NCBI RefSeq assembly: GCF_001678845.1
Contig: NZ_MAIQ01000005.1
Span: forward strand, 66,925 to 130,924
Direction of reading: 5' to 3'
Source: Christensenella intestinihominis
GTDB taxonomy: Bacteria; Bacillota; Clostridia; Christensenellales; Christensenellaceae
DNA: 64,000 nucleotides
The stretch's first letter is position 1. Each line of letters opens with the position of its first letter. Under the pieces are notes generated by a model. That model did no database searches and was not told the origin of the DNA. It saw nothing but the letters and a program-made list of their open reading frames with translations. The position numbers were made by a program, and so were the translations under genes. Shown here piece after piece: positions 43,418 through 52,429 of this stretch.

Positions 43418-44920
43418 ATGGCCGAGAACACAAACACTACGAAGGAACAGCAGCAGGAGTTAAGCGAGGTTCTGCGGGTACGCAGGGAAAAGCTTGCGGC
43501 GCTGAAGGAAGCGGGCCGCGACCCGTATGAGATTACGACGTTTGAGAAGACGCACAATTCGGATGAAATCCTGAACCATTTCGATGAAATGGAAGGAAGC
43601 ACCGTATCGGTTGCCGGCAGGATTATTTCCAAGCGTGTGATGGGCAAGGCGAGTTTTTTTCATATCCTTGACGGAAAAGGAAAATTGCAGGTTTATGCCC
43701 GCCGCGACGTAATGGGCGACGAGCCTTACGCGGAGTATAAGAAATTTGACATCGGGGATATTGTAGGCGTTACGGGAGAGGTATTCAAAACGAATGCCGG
43801 GGAAATTTCCGTAAAAAGCCACGAAGTGGTCCTGCTGTCAAAATCCCTCCTTCCGCTGCCTGAAAAATGGCACGGCCTTAAGGATACGGATTTACGCTAC
43901 CGCCAGCGGTACGTGGACCTGATTGTCAACCCGGACGTTAAAGATACGTTTTACGCGCGGTCTAAGATCATCAGGGGCATTCGTGACTTTTTAGACGAAC
44001 AGGGCTTTATTGAAGTGGAAACCCCTGTTTTGCAGACGAGCGCGGGCGGCGCGGCGGCGCGGCCGTTTGTGACGCACCACAACACGCTCGATATCGATAT
44101 GTACCTGCGTATCGCGACGGAACTCCACTTAAAGCGCCTTATTGTGGGCGGCTTCGAGCGGGTCTACGAGATAGGCAGGATTTTCCGCAACGAGGGAATG
44201 GACCCCAAGCATAACCCGGAGTTTACAACGGTGGAGTTGTACCAGGCGTATACGGATTATAAGGGAATGATGGACCTGTGTGAAAAGATGTTCCGTTATT
44301 GCTCGCGCCAGGTAAACGGCAGTGATGTAATCACTTACCAGGGAACGGAGATTGATCTTGGTTCGCCCTGGAAACGGATGACGATGATTGAGGCCGTAAA
44401 GGAATATTCCGGCGCCGACTTTGGCGCGTGCGCGACAGACGAACAGGCGCGCGAAGCGGCAAAAGCGGCGGGAATTCATTTTGAAGGCCAGCCGACGCGC
44501 GGAGAGCTTCTTAACGAGGCGTTTGAGCAGAAGGTGGAAGAAAACCTGATCCAGCCGACATTTATTTACGACTATCCCATCGAGGTTTCGCCGCTTGCCA
44601 AGAAGAAGCCCGGCTCGGATTCGATGGTGGAACGGTTTGAGCTGTTTATCACGGGCAGGGAACTCGCGAATGCGTTTTCCGAGCTCAATGATCCGGACGA
44701 CCAGCGGGAACGCTTTATGGAGCAGGCGAGGAAGCGTGCGGAAGGCGACGATGAAGCCAATATGATGGATGAAGACTTTGTCACGGCGCTCGAGTATGCA
44801 ATGCCTCCGACGGGCGGCATGGGCATCGGGGTAGACCGTATGGTCATGCTCCTCACGGATTGCTTCTCCATCCGGGATGTGCTTTTGTTTCCCACGATGA
44901 AGCCGAAGGACACGCTCTGA
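43418..44920 (+). CDS. lysS: Lysyl-tRNA synthetase (class II)
   Basis: A 500-residue class II synthetase. An OB-fold anticodon-binding domain (about 55-165) precedes the catalytic core with motif 1 ([11 protein letters not shown]), motif 2 ([15 protein letters not shown]) and motif 3 ([13 protein letters not shown]). Full length, intact. GGAGG sits 6 bases before ATG. Read from the greA promoter. Confidence 0.97.
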   Translation: MAENTNTTKEQQQELSEVLRVRREKLAALKEAGRDPYEITTFEKTHNSDEILNHFDEMEGSTVSVAGRIISKRVMGKASFFHILDGKGKLQVYARRDVMGDEPYAEYKKFDIGDIVGVTGEVFKTNAGEISVKSHEVVLLSKSLLPLPEKWHGLKDTDLRYRQRYVDLIVNPDVKDTFYARSKIIRGIRDFLDEQGFIEVETPVLQTSAGGAAARPFVTHHNTLDIDMYLRIATELHLKRLIVGGFERVYEIGRIFRNEGMDPKHNPEFTTVELYQAYTDYKGMMDLCEKMFRYCSRQVNGSDVITYQGTEIDLGSPWKRMTMIEAVKEYSGADFGACATDEQAREAAKAAGIHFEGQPTRGELLNEAFEQKVEENLIQPTFIYDYPIEVSPLAKKKPGSDSMVERFELFITGRELANAFSELNDPDDQRERFMEQARKRAEGDDEANMMDEDFVTALEYAMPPTGGMGIGVDRMVMLLTDCFSIRDVLLFPTMKPKDTL

Positions 44921-44939
44921 TCCTTAAAACGAGGTAATT

Positions 44940-45578
44940 ATGGTGGCAAAAGAAGGCGGAAATAAGCCAGCCAGAGGTATTTTATACGTACTATCGCGGC
45001 TTGCAATCGTTGTTGTCGTTGTCGCGCTCGTAATCGTCGCTTTTTATGCCGCGATGAATACGATGAATATCCGGATGGTGGCCAAGGACGCGCTTTCGCT
45101 GCGCGCGGAGGTCGTGCTTGTGCATGATGAAGAAAAGGTGGATTCATCACAGCTGCAGGGCTTTTTTACAGAGCATTTTCTTGCGGTCGATCCGGCTTTA
45201 ACGGGAACGACCTACAGCAATTTCCAGATTACGAATTATTATCAGCGGGCGGATATCAATCCCCCGATCGTATGGCCGTGGCAAACGGAGGTCACCGTAC
45301 CGGCGGATGATATTATCACCGAAATTGCGGGGCACAAGGTCACGGTGGATGAAAGCGGAGGAACCGTCCAGAGCGATGAAAAACCGCCGGAATGGATGAG
45401 CGGCACATATGAGCTTTCCATGGTGAAGGTGGGGGACGTTTGGATGATTGACGGGATGAAGCTTGTGAAAGCGGCCCCGCCGGAAGCGTCGGAAACACCG
45501 GCCGCAGAGGAATCCGCAGGAGCCGGTGAAACCGCGGCACAGTCGGATGCAGCGGGAAGCCCGGAAGCGGAAGAATAG
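44940..45578 (+). CDS. Single-pass membrane protein of unknown function
   Basis: A 212-residue protein: a short cytoplasmic start, one membrane helix (about 20-40), an extracytoplasmic domain with aromatic and Pro-rich stretches (NPPIVWPWQTEVTVP), and a low-complexity acidic tail rich in Ala, Glu and Ser from about 175. No family recognised. It follows lysS by 19 bp and ends at a strong terminator, so it may belong to the greA-lysS transcript. Confidence 0.75.
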   Translation: MVAKEGGNKPARGILYVLSRLAIVVVVVALVIVAFYAAMNTMNIRMVAKDALSLRAEVVLVHDEEKVDSSQLQGFFTEHFLAVDPALTGTTYSNFQITNYYQRADINPPIVWPWQTEVTVPADDIITEIAGHKVTVDESGGTVQSDEKPPEWMSGTYELSMVKVGDVWMIDGMKLVKAAPPEASETPAAEESAGAGETAAQSDAAGSPEAEE

Positions 45579-45579
45579 G

Positions 45580-45611
45580 AAAAAAGCGCGCCGCGAAGCG
45601 CGCTTTTTTTT
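45580..45611 (+). terminator. Rho-independent terminator
   Basis: AAAAAAGCGCGC pairs with GCGCGCTTTTTT around CGCGAA, followed by more T. Very strong; ends the greA-lysS operon. Confidence 0.92.
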
Positions 45612-45725
45612 GAAGGGGATGGAAAGCGGGAGGCGGTTCCGGCGAACCCTTGCCCTCTGTGTGCCCGGAAGCGTAAAGGATAAGCAGTCCGACGCACAAG
45701 CGCTGGCTGAAGGAAGAAGACAGGA

Positions 45726-46679
45726 ATGGATGAACCAAAGATTTACCTGGCCCCGATGGCGGGGGTGACGGATGCGGCAATGCGCGAGGTTTGCGTTTCG
45801 TGCGGCGCGCAGATGACCTTTACCGAAATGGTAAGCGCCAAAGGAATCGCTTATCAAAACGTGCGCACCCATGAGCTGCTCGAGCTTTCGGATGCGGAGG
45901 AAAAAGCCGGGGTACAGCTTTTTGGGCGCGACCCGCAGATTCTTGCCGATACGGCGGAAAAAATATGCGATTTATTGGAGAACCGTTTGTTTATTATAGA
46001 TGTGAACATGGGATGCCCCGCGCCTAAAATTGTAAATAACGGCGAGGGGAGCGCGCTTATGCGGGAACCCGCGCTTGCAGGCAGGATCATTTCGGCGGTT
46101 AAGAAAGCGGTCAACGTCCCGGTGAGCGTCAAATTCCGTGCAGGCTTCACGGAACGGGACAAAAACGCGGCCGCTTTCGCGCGGGTGATGGAAGACGCAG
46201 GCGCGGATGCAATTACGGTGCACGGCAGGACGCGCGAACAATATTACAGCGGAAAAGCGGATATGGGAATCATCGCCGAAGTAAAACAGGCTGTGAAAGT
46301 CAAGGTGATCGGCAATGGAGATATTTTTACCCCGCAGGATGCGGCAAATATGTTCCGGGAGACCGGATGCGACGCCGTGATGGTCGCGCGGGGGGCGCAG
46401 GGCAATCCGTTCCTGTTTACCCAAATCGATGAATTGCTGCGGACGGGGAGCGTGCAGACGTTCCCCACGGTGGAAGAACGGATTTCCATGTGCCTCAGGC
46501 AGGCGAAAATCGCCGTAAAGAGGAAAGGGGAGACGCTTGCCATAAAGCAGATGAGGGGGCACGCCCCGCATTACATAAAAGGCATGGCCGGGGCGGCGCA
46601 GCTGCGCGCGCAGGTTGTAAGGGTGGAGACCTATGCACAGCTTGAGGAGCTCTTGCTGTCCTGTTTACAGAAAAAATAG
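45726..46679 (+). CDS. dus: tRNA-dihydrouridine synthase
   Basis: A 317-residue flavoenzyme that reduces uridines in the tRNA D-loop. Features: YLAPMAGVTDAAMR at the start, NMGCPAPKIVNNGEGSALM with the catalytic Cys, ITVHGRTREQYYSG and IGNGDIFTPQDA. DusB-like in length and motifs. ATG 45726 follows an AAGACAGGA site. It stands alone before secG. Confidence 0.95.
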   Translation: MDEPKIYLAPMAGVTDAAMREVCVSCGAQMTFTEMVSAKGIAYQNVRTHELLELSDAEEKAGVQLFGRDPQILADTAEKICDLLENRLFIIDVNMGCPAPKIVNNGEGSALMREPALAGRIISAVKKAVNVPVSVKFRAGFTERDKNAAAFARVMEDAGADAITVHGRTREQYYSGKADMGIIAEVKQAVKVKVIGNGDIFTPQDAANMFRETGCDAVMVARGAQGNPFLFTQIDELLRTGSVQTFPTVEERISMCLRQAKIAVKRKGETLAIKQMRGHAPHYIKGMAGAAQLRAQVVRVETYAQLEELLLSCLQKK

Positions 46680-46680
46680 G

Positions 46681-46709
46681 TTGCAATTTGCGGCGTGACA
46701 TGCTATCAT
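46681..46709 (+). promoter_or_regulatory. Promoter before secG
   Basis: TTGCAA (46681-46686), 17 bp, TATCAT (46704-46709), about 33 bp before the secG start. Both boxes are one or two bases from consensus. Confidence 0.65.
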
Positions 46710-46741
46710 ATTTCTGTTATGTATTTTAATCGGAGGTTATT

Positions 46742-46993
46742 ATGGAGATATTAGCTCTCATTATTAAAATAGTATTGGTTGTTTTTTCAGGCTTCCTGAT
46801 TGTCGTGGTGCTGCTCCAGTCCGGTGCGAAGACAGGCGTGCCCGGCGCGGTGGGCGGCGGCGCGGAAGCAATGTGGGGAAAGAAAAAGGCGCGTGGTATG
46901 GAAGCGACCTTGGTGCGGCTTACAAGGGTTGCGGCAATCGGTTTCATGGTACTCGCGGTTCTGCTTGTCATCATGCAAAAATATTGGATGTAG
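46742..46993 (+). CDS. secG: Preprotein translocase subunit SecG
   Basis: An 83-residue membrane protein with two helices (about 3-24 and 57-79) joined by a Gly-rich cytoplasmic loop containing LLQSGAKTGVPGAVGGGAE, the SecG hallmark. It assists the SecYEG channel. CGGAGG lies before ATG. A terminator separates it from rnr, although the gene order secG-rnr-smpB-ssrA is conserved in Firmicutes. Confidence 0.94.
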   Translation: MEILALIIKIVLVVFSGFLIVVVLLQSGAKTGVPGAVGGGAEAMWGKKKARGMEATLVRLTRVAAIGFMVLAVLLVIMQKYWM

Positions 46994-47014
46994 GCAAATA
47001 CGGATTTAGAATGG

Positions 47015-47047
47015 AAAAACACCCACACATATGCGGGTGTTTTTTTT
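47015..47047 (+). terminator. Terminator between secG and rnr
   Basis: AAAAACACCC pairs with GGGTGTTTTT, with an eight-T run. It may only partly stop transcription, since no separate rnr promoter was found. Confidence 0.8.
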
Positions 47048-47068
47048 ATGAAAGACAGGAGAATTTAT

Positions 47069-49156
47069 TTGGATAAAACGGAACAGGTTTTACAAGTGGT
47101 CGGGGACCGGATTTATATTGATATCGACGAGCTTGCGGAAGCGGTGGATATGCCCAGGGGAGCGCTGAAGGGCGTTCTTGACGAGCTCGAAAGGGAATAC
47201 CGTGTGGCACGGACCAAAAGTGGGAAATATGCGCTTGCGTCCACGCTGGGGTTGTTTCGGGGAACGCTCGACTGCAAACAGGGCGGCTTCGCGTTTTTGC
47301 GTACGCCGGAGGATATGGAAGATATATTTGTCCCGCCTTCCCACAAGGGCGGCGCCTTCAACGGGGAGGATGTCCTTGTCAGGCTGTCGAAGAGGCAGCA
47401 GGACGGAAAACATCTGGAAGGTAAGGTGATAAAGGTTTTGTCGCCGCTTCCGGTGGAAACGGTGGGAACGGTGCAGGCGAAAAACGGAACGGTGTTCGTT
47501 ATCAGCGATTCGCCCGGTATGGACGATATTTATATTCCGAAGAAGCGTGCGCGCGGTGCAAAAAACGGGCAGAAGGTTGTGGTTAATGTTACGCAGCGCG
47601 CTTATAAAGGGAAAAGCCCGGAGGGAGAGGTCATGGAAGTCCTCGGAAGGGCCGGGGAAGCGGGTGTGGACATCCTTGCTTATGCGCGGCGCTTTGGGCT
47701 TGTTTCCGAGTTCCCGGACGCATGCAGGCGGCAGGTGCAGGCCCTCGGGCAGGATACGCCGGATTTTGAAGGGCGCCTTGACCTGCGCAGCCAGACGGTG
47801 TTCACTATCGATGGAGCAGACGCGAAGGACCTTGACGACGCGGTATCGCTCCGCATGCTGGAAAATGGGAATTACGAACTTGGCGTTCATATTGCGGATG
47901 TGAGCCATTATGTGCGCGAGGGCTCGCCGCTCGATCAGGAAGCGCTTCACCGGGGAACGAGCGTTTATATGGTGGACCGGGTGGTGCCGATGCTCCCTGA
48001 AGAGCTTTCCAACAACCTTTGTTCGCTGAATGCCGGGGAAGACAAGCTGACGCTTTCCTGCATTATGGAAATTGACGCGCAGGGAAACGTGGCGGCCCAG
48101 AGGGTGGAAAATACGGTAATCCGGTCTGCCCACAGGCTGACCTACGACGGCGTGAACCGTTTGCTGGAAGGCGGTGCGGAAGAGCGCAGGCAATATGCGG
48201 ACATTGCGGATACGCTCGCGGAAATGAACAAGCTTGCCAAAATATTGCGGAAGCGCCGGTTTGAAAGGGGCAGTATTGATTTCAACATCGACGAACCGGA
48301 AATTATGCTCGACAGGAAGGGCGTCCCCGTAGAGGTAGCCGTCCGGAAACGGGGTGAGGCGGAAAAGCTGATCGAAGAATTTATGCTTCGTGCCAATATC
48401 ACGGTAGCGGAGCAGTATTATTTCATGGAATTGCCGTTTTTATACCGGATACACGAGCAGCCCGATGCGGACCGCATGAAGGAACTGGCAATTTTCCTTG
48501 GAAATTTCGGGATACACCTGAAAGGGTTCCAGAACGTCCATCCGCACGCAATCCAGGAAATACTTGAAAAGGTGGCCGGGACTACGGAGGAAACGATCGT
48601 TAATACGGTTACGCTGCGCGCGCTGAAAAAGGCGCGGTATGCGACGGAGCCGATTTCGCATTTCGGACTCGCGGCAGATCAGTATTGCCACTTCACGTCC
48701 CCTATACGGCGTTACCCGGACTTGCAGGTGCATCGGATTATCAAGGCGCTTTTAGACGGCCGTATGGATGACGGCTACCAGCGGCACCTGGAAAAAATAC
48801 TGCCGGAGGTAGCGGCGCGGGCAAGCGCACGGGAACGGAACGCGATTGAAGCGGAACGGGCGGTGCAGGACCTTAAGATGACGGAATATATGTCGAAGCA
48901 TATTGGGGAAACGTTTCCCGCCGTGGTATCGGGCGTAACAAAATTCGGCATCTTTGCCGAGCTCGATAACACCATCGAAGGGATGATTCCGCTGGCGCAG
49001 CTTGATGATGATTATTATGTATATTACGAGAAGGAATATTGCGTGATCGGCGAACACACGAAAAAACGGATTACGCTTGGGGACAAGGTAAAGGTGAAGG
49101 TTGTGGCGGCGGATGTCGCCCTTGCAAAAATTGAATTTACCTTTGCGGATAATTAA
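47069..49156 (+). CDS. rnr: Ribonuclease R
   Basis: A 695-residue 3'-5' exoribonuclease that degrades structured RNA and works with tmRNA. Domains: N-terminal winged helix (about 10-65), cold-shock domains, the RNB core with DGADAKDLDDAVSL carrying catalytic Asp residues and SPIRRYPDLQVHR, and a C-terminal S1 domain. The start is TTG 47069 with AGGAGA 6 bases before it. The in-frame ATG 47048 lies in the T-run of the preceding terminator and has no ribosome site. Confidence 0.95.
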   Translation: MDKTEQVLQVVGDRIYIDIDELAEAVDMPRGALKGVLDELEREYRVARTKSGKYALASTLGLFRGTLDCKQGGFAFLRTPEDMEDIFVPPSHKGGAFNGEDVLVRLSKRQQDGKHLEGKVIKVLSPLPVETVGTVQAKNGTVFVISDSPGMDDIYIPKKRARGAKNGQKVVVNVTQRAYKGKSPEGEVMEVLGRAGEAGVDILAYARRFGLVSEFPDACRRQVQALGQDTPDFEGRLDLRSQTVFTIDGADAKDLDDAVSLRMLENGNYELGVHIADVSHYVREGSPLDQEALHRGTSVYMVDRVVPMLPEELSNNLCSLNAGEDKLTLSCIMEIDAQGNVAAQRVENTVIRSAHRLTYDGVNRLLEGGAEERRQYADIADTLAEMNKLAKILRKRRFERGSIDFNIDEPEIMLDRKGVPVEVAVRKRGEAEKLIEEFMLRANITVAEQYYFMELPFLYRIHEQPDADRMKELAIFLGNFGIHLKGFQNVHPHAIQEILEKVAGTTEETIVNTVTLRALKKARYATEPISHFGLAADQYCHFTSPIRRYPDLQVHRIIKALLDGRMDDGYQRHLEKILPEVAARASARERNAIEAERAVQDLKMTEYMSKHIGETFPAVVSGVTKFGIFAELDNTIEGMIPLAQLDDDYYVYYEKEYCVIGEHTKKRITLGDKVKVKVVAADVALAKIEFTFADN

Positions 49157-49164
49157 AGTATAAT
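49136..49164 (+). promoter_or_regulatory. Probable smpB promoter
   Basis: TTTACC (49136-49141), 17 bp, TATAAT (49159-49164). The -35 lies inside the end of rnr; the -10 is just past its stop. Confidence 0.55.
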
Positions 49165-49195
49165 AGTGTTTACAGGAAGTAGTAAGGGAAACGGT

Positions 49196-49639
49196 ATGGC
49201 TGGTGAAAAGCTGCTTGCGCAAAATAAAAAGGCGCGGCATGAATATTTCATAGAAGATTCTTACGAGGCGGGAATCGAACTCGTGGGCACGGAAGTGAAA
49301 TCGTGCCGCATGGCGAAGGTGAACCTGCGCGATTCGTATGTGCAGATCAGGAATGCGGAAGCGTTTGTTAATAATATGCACATCAGCCCGTATGAAAAAG
49401 GAAATATCTTTAACCGCGATCCGCTGCGCGTCCGCAAGTTGCTCCTACACAAGAAGGAGATTACAAAACTGCTTGGGCTGACTGCGCAAAAAGGCTATAC
49501 GCTGATTCCGCTGAGGATGTATCTGAAGCACGGGAAGGTGAAGCTTGAGGTAGGCGTGTGCCGCGGCAAGCATCTGTATGACAAGCGGCAGGACCTGAAG
49601 GAAAAGGCCATTAAACGTGATATGGAACGGAGGATATGA
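49196..49639 (+). CDS. smpB: SsrA-binding protein SmpB
   Basis: A 147-residue tmRNA partner needed for trans-translation. It has [39 protein letters not shown] and the basic C-terminal tail ([18 protein letters not shown]) that enters the decoding centre. ATG 49196 is chosen because conserved sequence begins there; a longer frame from 49166 would overlap the promoter. It lies 56 bp before the tmRNA gene. Confidence 0.96.
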   Translation: MAGEKLLAQNKKARHEYFIEDSYEAGIELVGTEVKSCRMAKVNLRDSYVQIRNAEAFVNNMHISPYEKGNIFNRDPLRVRKLLLHKKEITKLLGLTAQKGYTLIPLRMYLKHGKVKLEVGVCRGKHLYDKRQDLKEKAIKRDMERRI

Positions 49640-49695
49640 ATCCGTTTTAATATAAGCGCCGGCATTCATTATGGTGCCGGACAAAAATTGAATAT

Positions 49696-50081
49696 GGGGA
49701 TGTACTGGTTTCGACGGGGGCATTTGTGAGGGTAATAAGCAAGCCGCAGTTGAATACTCTGCGTTAAAAAGATTCATCTAAATATAAACGCAAAAACAAA
49801 CAAAACGGCAGAGGTGGGTTCTCCCGCTCTGCTCGCTGCTTAATTTAAAATAGCAGCCTTCCGACCTCTCTTTCCCTGTTTGGGAGGGGACCGGGAGCCA
49901 ATTTAAAACAGGCTACTGCTTTGCCAAAGCTTTGCGGCAATCGCGGAATTTATGAAGCTACCTTTTTCCGGTTTTTGTGGCCAGGGGCCTTGAAGAGGGA
50001 AATAAACAAAGGCCAATAAGCTTGTAGAAAGTTGCCCGGGCAGGCTTTCGGACAGGGGTTCGACTCCCCTCATCTCCACCA
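49696..50081 (+). ncRNA. ssrA: Transfer-messenger RNA (tmRNA)
   Basis: About 386 bases. The 5' GGGGATG pairs with the 3' CATCTCC, followed by an encoded ACCA end. GGTTTCGACGGGGG and the TTCGACTCCCCTC T-arm are standard. The reading frame starts with GCA at 49790 and stops at TAA 49841-49843, giving the tag (A)AKTNKTAEVGSPALLAA. The tag ends LLAA rather than the more usual ALAA and is long at 17 encoded residues. Pseudoknot regions follow. It rescues stalled ribosomes together with SmpB and RNase R encoded just upstream. Confidence 0.97.
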
Positions 50082-50208
50082 TAATAAAAATGCTGCGCGT
50101 TAGCGTGGCATTTTTATTATGGCGAAAACGGGAGGAGAACTAAATTGCGGAGCAATTTCGGTTCGTCTTTAGCCCGCGCGAAGCGCGGGACTCCCCTCAT
50201 CTCCACCA
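50062..50208 (+). repeat. Duplicated tmRNA 3' end (att-like direct repeat)
   Basis: The last 20 bases of ssrA, GACTCCCCTCATCTCCACCA (50062-50081), are repeated exactly at 50189-50208. Integrases often use the ssrA 3' end as attachment site and rebuild it, leaving such a direct repeat. The 107 bp between the copies hold only a terminator hairpin and small repeats, so if an element was here it is gone. Confidence 0.75.
50081..50120 (+). terminator. tmRNA terminator
   Basis: ATAATAAAAATGC pairs with GCATTTTTATTAT, with an inner CGC-GTTA-GCG. It could act in both directions. Part of this hairpin recurs at 50315. Confidence 0.85.
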
Positions 50209-50391
50209 CGCATGAAATGCGAAAATCCACCGAGCCATAGGCGACAGTGGATTTTTTGCAGTTCAGCGGTTCTTTTTGCAAAGCAAAAAGAACTCCCTGT
50301 TTTAAGTTGATTCACGCGTTAGCGTGGCATTTTTATTATGGCGAAAACGGGAGGAGAACTAAATTGCGGAGCAATTTTGGTTCATCTTTAG
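50096..50391 (+). repeat. 77-bp direct repeat, two copies
   Basis: 50096-50172 and 50315-50391 are identical except for two C/T or G/A changes. Each copy includes the right arm of the tmRNA terminator hairpin and an AAATTGC-GGA-GCAATTT hairpin. The near identity points to a recent duplication covering part of the ssrA terminator. Confidence 0.85.
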
Positions 50392-50744
50392 TCGGAACAA
50401 AGCTTGCTTTGTTCCGTTTTTCTTTGCAAGAAAAACTCTATCCGCGCGCTTGCTCCAGCCCTGCATACTTCACTTTACCAATGACGTCGCGCTTTCGCTT
50501 GCGCTATTGGAAGTTCATGCATCCTTTTTCTCACCGAACCCATTCCGTTTCACTTCATTGGGCTTCTCGGTGAGGTCCCATTTGCCTATGCGCTTATACA
50601 AAAACCGCTGTATTATCTATCGAAAATGCAGCAGTCTTTAGTTGCTTGAAAATTTGATTTACCCCGGGATTAATCCCTTTTTGTTTTGAGGCTTTATTCA
50701 GTTCGCTATTGACAAGTTCCGTTGCACTCAAAACCTTTTGCCTG
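50209..50744 (+). other. Hairpin-rich non-coding stretch
   Basis: No gene. It holds several short perfect hairpins: AAAATCCAC/GTGGATTTT (50222-50256), TCTTTTTGC-AAA-GCAAAAAGA (50270-50290), GGAACAAAGC-TT-GCTTTGTTCC (50394-50415), CTCACCGA/TCGGTGAG (50540-50575) and GGGATTAATCCC followed by T (50671-50687). The last reads as a plus-strand terminator and may also serve the convergent helicase gene. The density suggests decayed repeat elements. Confidence 0.55.
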
Positions 50745-51971
50745 TCACCTGCGGCCACGCCCCCTGCGGCGGGTATTGATGCTGTGGAACGATTGGCCGC
50801 TTACCCGGCCATGCGATACCCGCTTGACGGGTTCGGGAAGGGCGGGCGAATCTGCCGTTGGGGATATATCGATATTCAAATTCTTGATCATCTTTCGCAG
50901 CCGGTCGATTTCGTCCTCATCCTGGTTGATAAACGTATAGGCGATGCCTTCCTGCTCGGCGCGGCCCGTGCGTCCAATACGGTGTACATAAGTTTCGTCA
51001 TCCAAAGGCGCGTCATAATTGATGACGGCGTCGATATTCTTGACATCAATGCCGCGGGCGGCGATGTCTGTAGCAACGAGGATGTCAAGCTTGCCCGATC
51101 GATATTCTTTCATCACCCGGTCACGCTGGTTCTGGTTCATATCCCCATGCAGGGCGGCCGCCTTAAATCCCTTTTTGCGTAATTGAGCCGCCAGCTTATC
51201 CGCCCTGTGTTTCATGTTCACAAAGATCAGTGTCAGAGGAAAATCATTGTTCTTTAACAGTGTCACCAGAATATCGTTTTTATAGCCGGTAGGAATGATC
51301 GTATAGTATTGCTTGACCGTTTCCACCGCCAGGGATTCCTGCTCAACCCGGATTTCACGCGCGTCCTTTTTTAAGAATTGGTTTGCGATCATATATATCT
51401 CTTGCGGGATGGTCGCGGAAAAAAAGACGGTCTGCCTGTCTTTCGGCGTAGCGCGCAATATTTTTTCCATATCCTTGCGAAAACCCATATCCAGCATACG
51501 GTCGGCTTCGTCCAGCACAACGGTGCGGATATTCTTGAGCTGAACGGTTTGACGGTGCATATGGTCCATCAGGCGGCCGGGTGTGGCCACAATGATATGC
51601 GGCGTTTTGCGCAGCAGGTCAAGCTGCTTCCTGATATTTTCGCCGCCATATAGAGTGACGATACGTATGCCGGGTTTGCTTTTTGCAAGATTACGAAGTA
51701 CGTCTGCAACCTGTACCGCCAATTCCCTGGTCGGGCAAAGGATAAGCGCCTGGGAAATTTGCTGCGTCCGGTCGATCTGCTGAACGATAGGAACGCCGAA
51801 CGCGCCCGTTTTGCCCGTTCCGGTCGGCGCCTGTACCAGCAGATCGTTTCCTTCCAGAAAACACCCGATCGTCAGCTCCTGCACCGGCGTGGGTTTTTCA
51901 AAATTCATGTTACGAAGGCTTGTTTGGATATCATCTGAGATACCAAGGTCTTTAAAAGGTGTTGCTTGCAT
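50745..51971 (-). CDS. DEAD-box RNA helicase
   Basis: A 408-residue ATP-dependent RNA helicase. All core motifs are present: Q motif (PTPVQ), I (APTGTGKT), Ia (PTRELA), II (DEAD in VLDEADRMLDMGF), III (SAT), V and VI (ATDIAARGID, HRIGRTGRA). The tail is short and basic, ending RRRGRGRR, which suits non-specific RNA binding in ribosome assembly or mRNA decay, as for CshA. The product is shorter than typical CshA (about 490-510). It is transcribed toward ssrA. Confidence 0.93.
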   Translation of the reverse strand: MQATPFKDLGISDDIQTSLRNMNFEKPTPVQELTIGCFLEGNDLLVQAPTGTGKTGAFGVPIVQQIDRTQQISQALILCPTRELAVQVADVLRNLAKSKPGIRIVTLYGGENIRKQLDLLRKTPHIIVATPGRLMDHMHRQTVQLKNIRTVVLDEADRMLDMGFRKDMEKILRATPKDRQTVFFSATIPQEIYMIANQFLKKDAREIRVEQESLAVETVKQYYTIIPTGYKNDILVTLLKNNDFPLTLIFVNMKHRADKLAAQLRKKGFKAAALHGDMNQNQRDRVMKEYRSGKLDILVATDIAARGIDVKNIDAVINYDAPLDDETYVHRIGRTGRAEQEGIAYTFINQDEDEIDRLRKMIKNLNIDISPTADSPALPEPVKRVSHGRVSGQSFHSINTRRRGRGRR

Positions 51972-52429
51972 TTATTGTCTCCCCAAAAAAATAATCTTTA
52001 AGCCATCCGGAGAACAATAAAACAGAATGTTTCCCTAACAGCTCACCGTATCTTCCCGCAACGAAAAACGCATATTTCTGTAAAACCATACTGGGCTTAC
52101 AAGAATATGCGCGACAGTGCGGAATAAATACTATTATTATGATAGCACAACCGTTATGATAGCACAACCAACAGGGCGCTTCTGTAAAAATTTTTTTGTA
52201 AGCAGTCGGTTTTAAGGCATAAGGACAATTGATACACATAGCGCAGTATTGGAGAAATTTTGTTACTGTGCACATACAGCGCTGTTGCCAAAATATAATC
52301 AGGATACCCGTCGCCGAATAATATCCTGGGAAGTATAAAAAACTAACGAGAATCTAACATAGCGTCTGTTATCCTAACCATAGTACCTGCGCCGCCCCTG
52401 GAGCGGCGCATGCTTGAAAGGAGACAGAA
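51972..52429. other. Long divergent spacer with 17-bp repeat
   Basis: This 458-bp spacer separates the divergent helicase and M13 peptidase genes. TTATGATAGCACAACC(G) occurs twice in tandem (52137-52153 and 52154-52170). Read on the minus strand, the repeat gives TTGTGC, 17 bp, TATCAT, a usable promoter for the helicase, leaving a long ~165-base leader as often seen for cold-shock helicases. A GCGCCGCCCC/GGAGCGGCGC hairpin (52390-52409) lies just before the peptidase ribosome site. Confidence 0.5.

Noticed and set aside
50189-50208. tRNA gene suggested by a T-arm and acceptor-like sequence
   Set aside because: Only the last 20 bases match the ssrA 3' end; no other tRNA arms are present.
50247-50573. 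108-residue plus-strand frame after ssrA
   Set aside because: It runs through a series of hairpins and repeats and shows no protein-like features.
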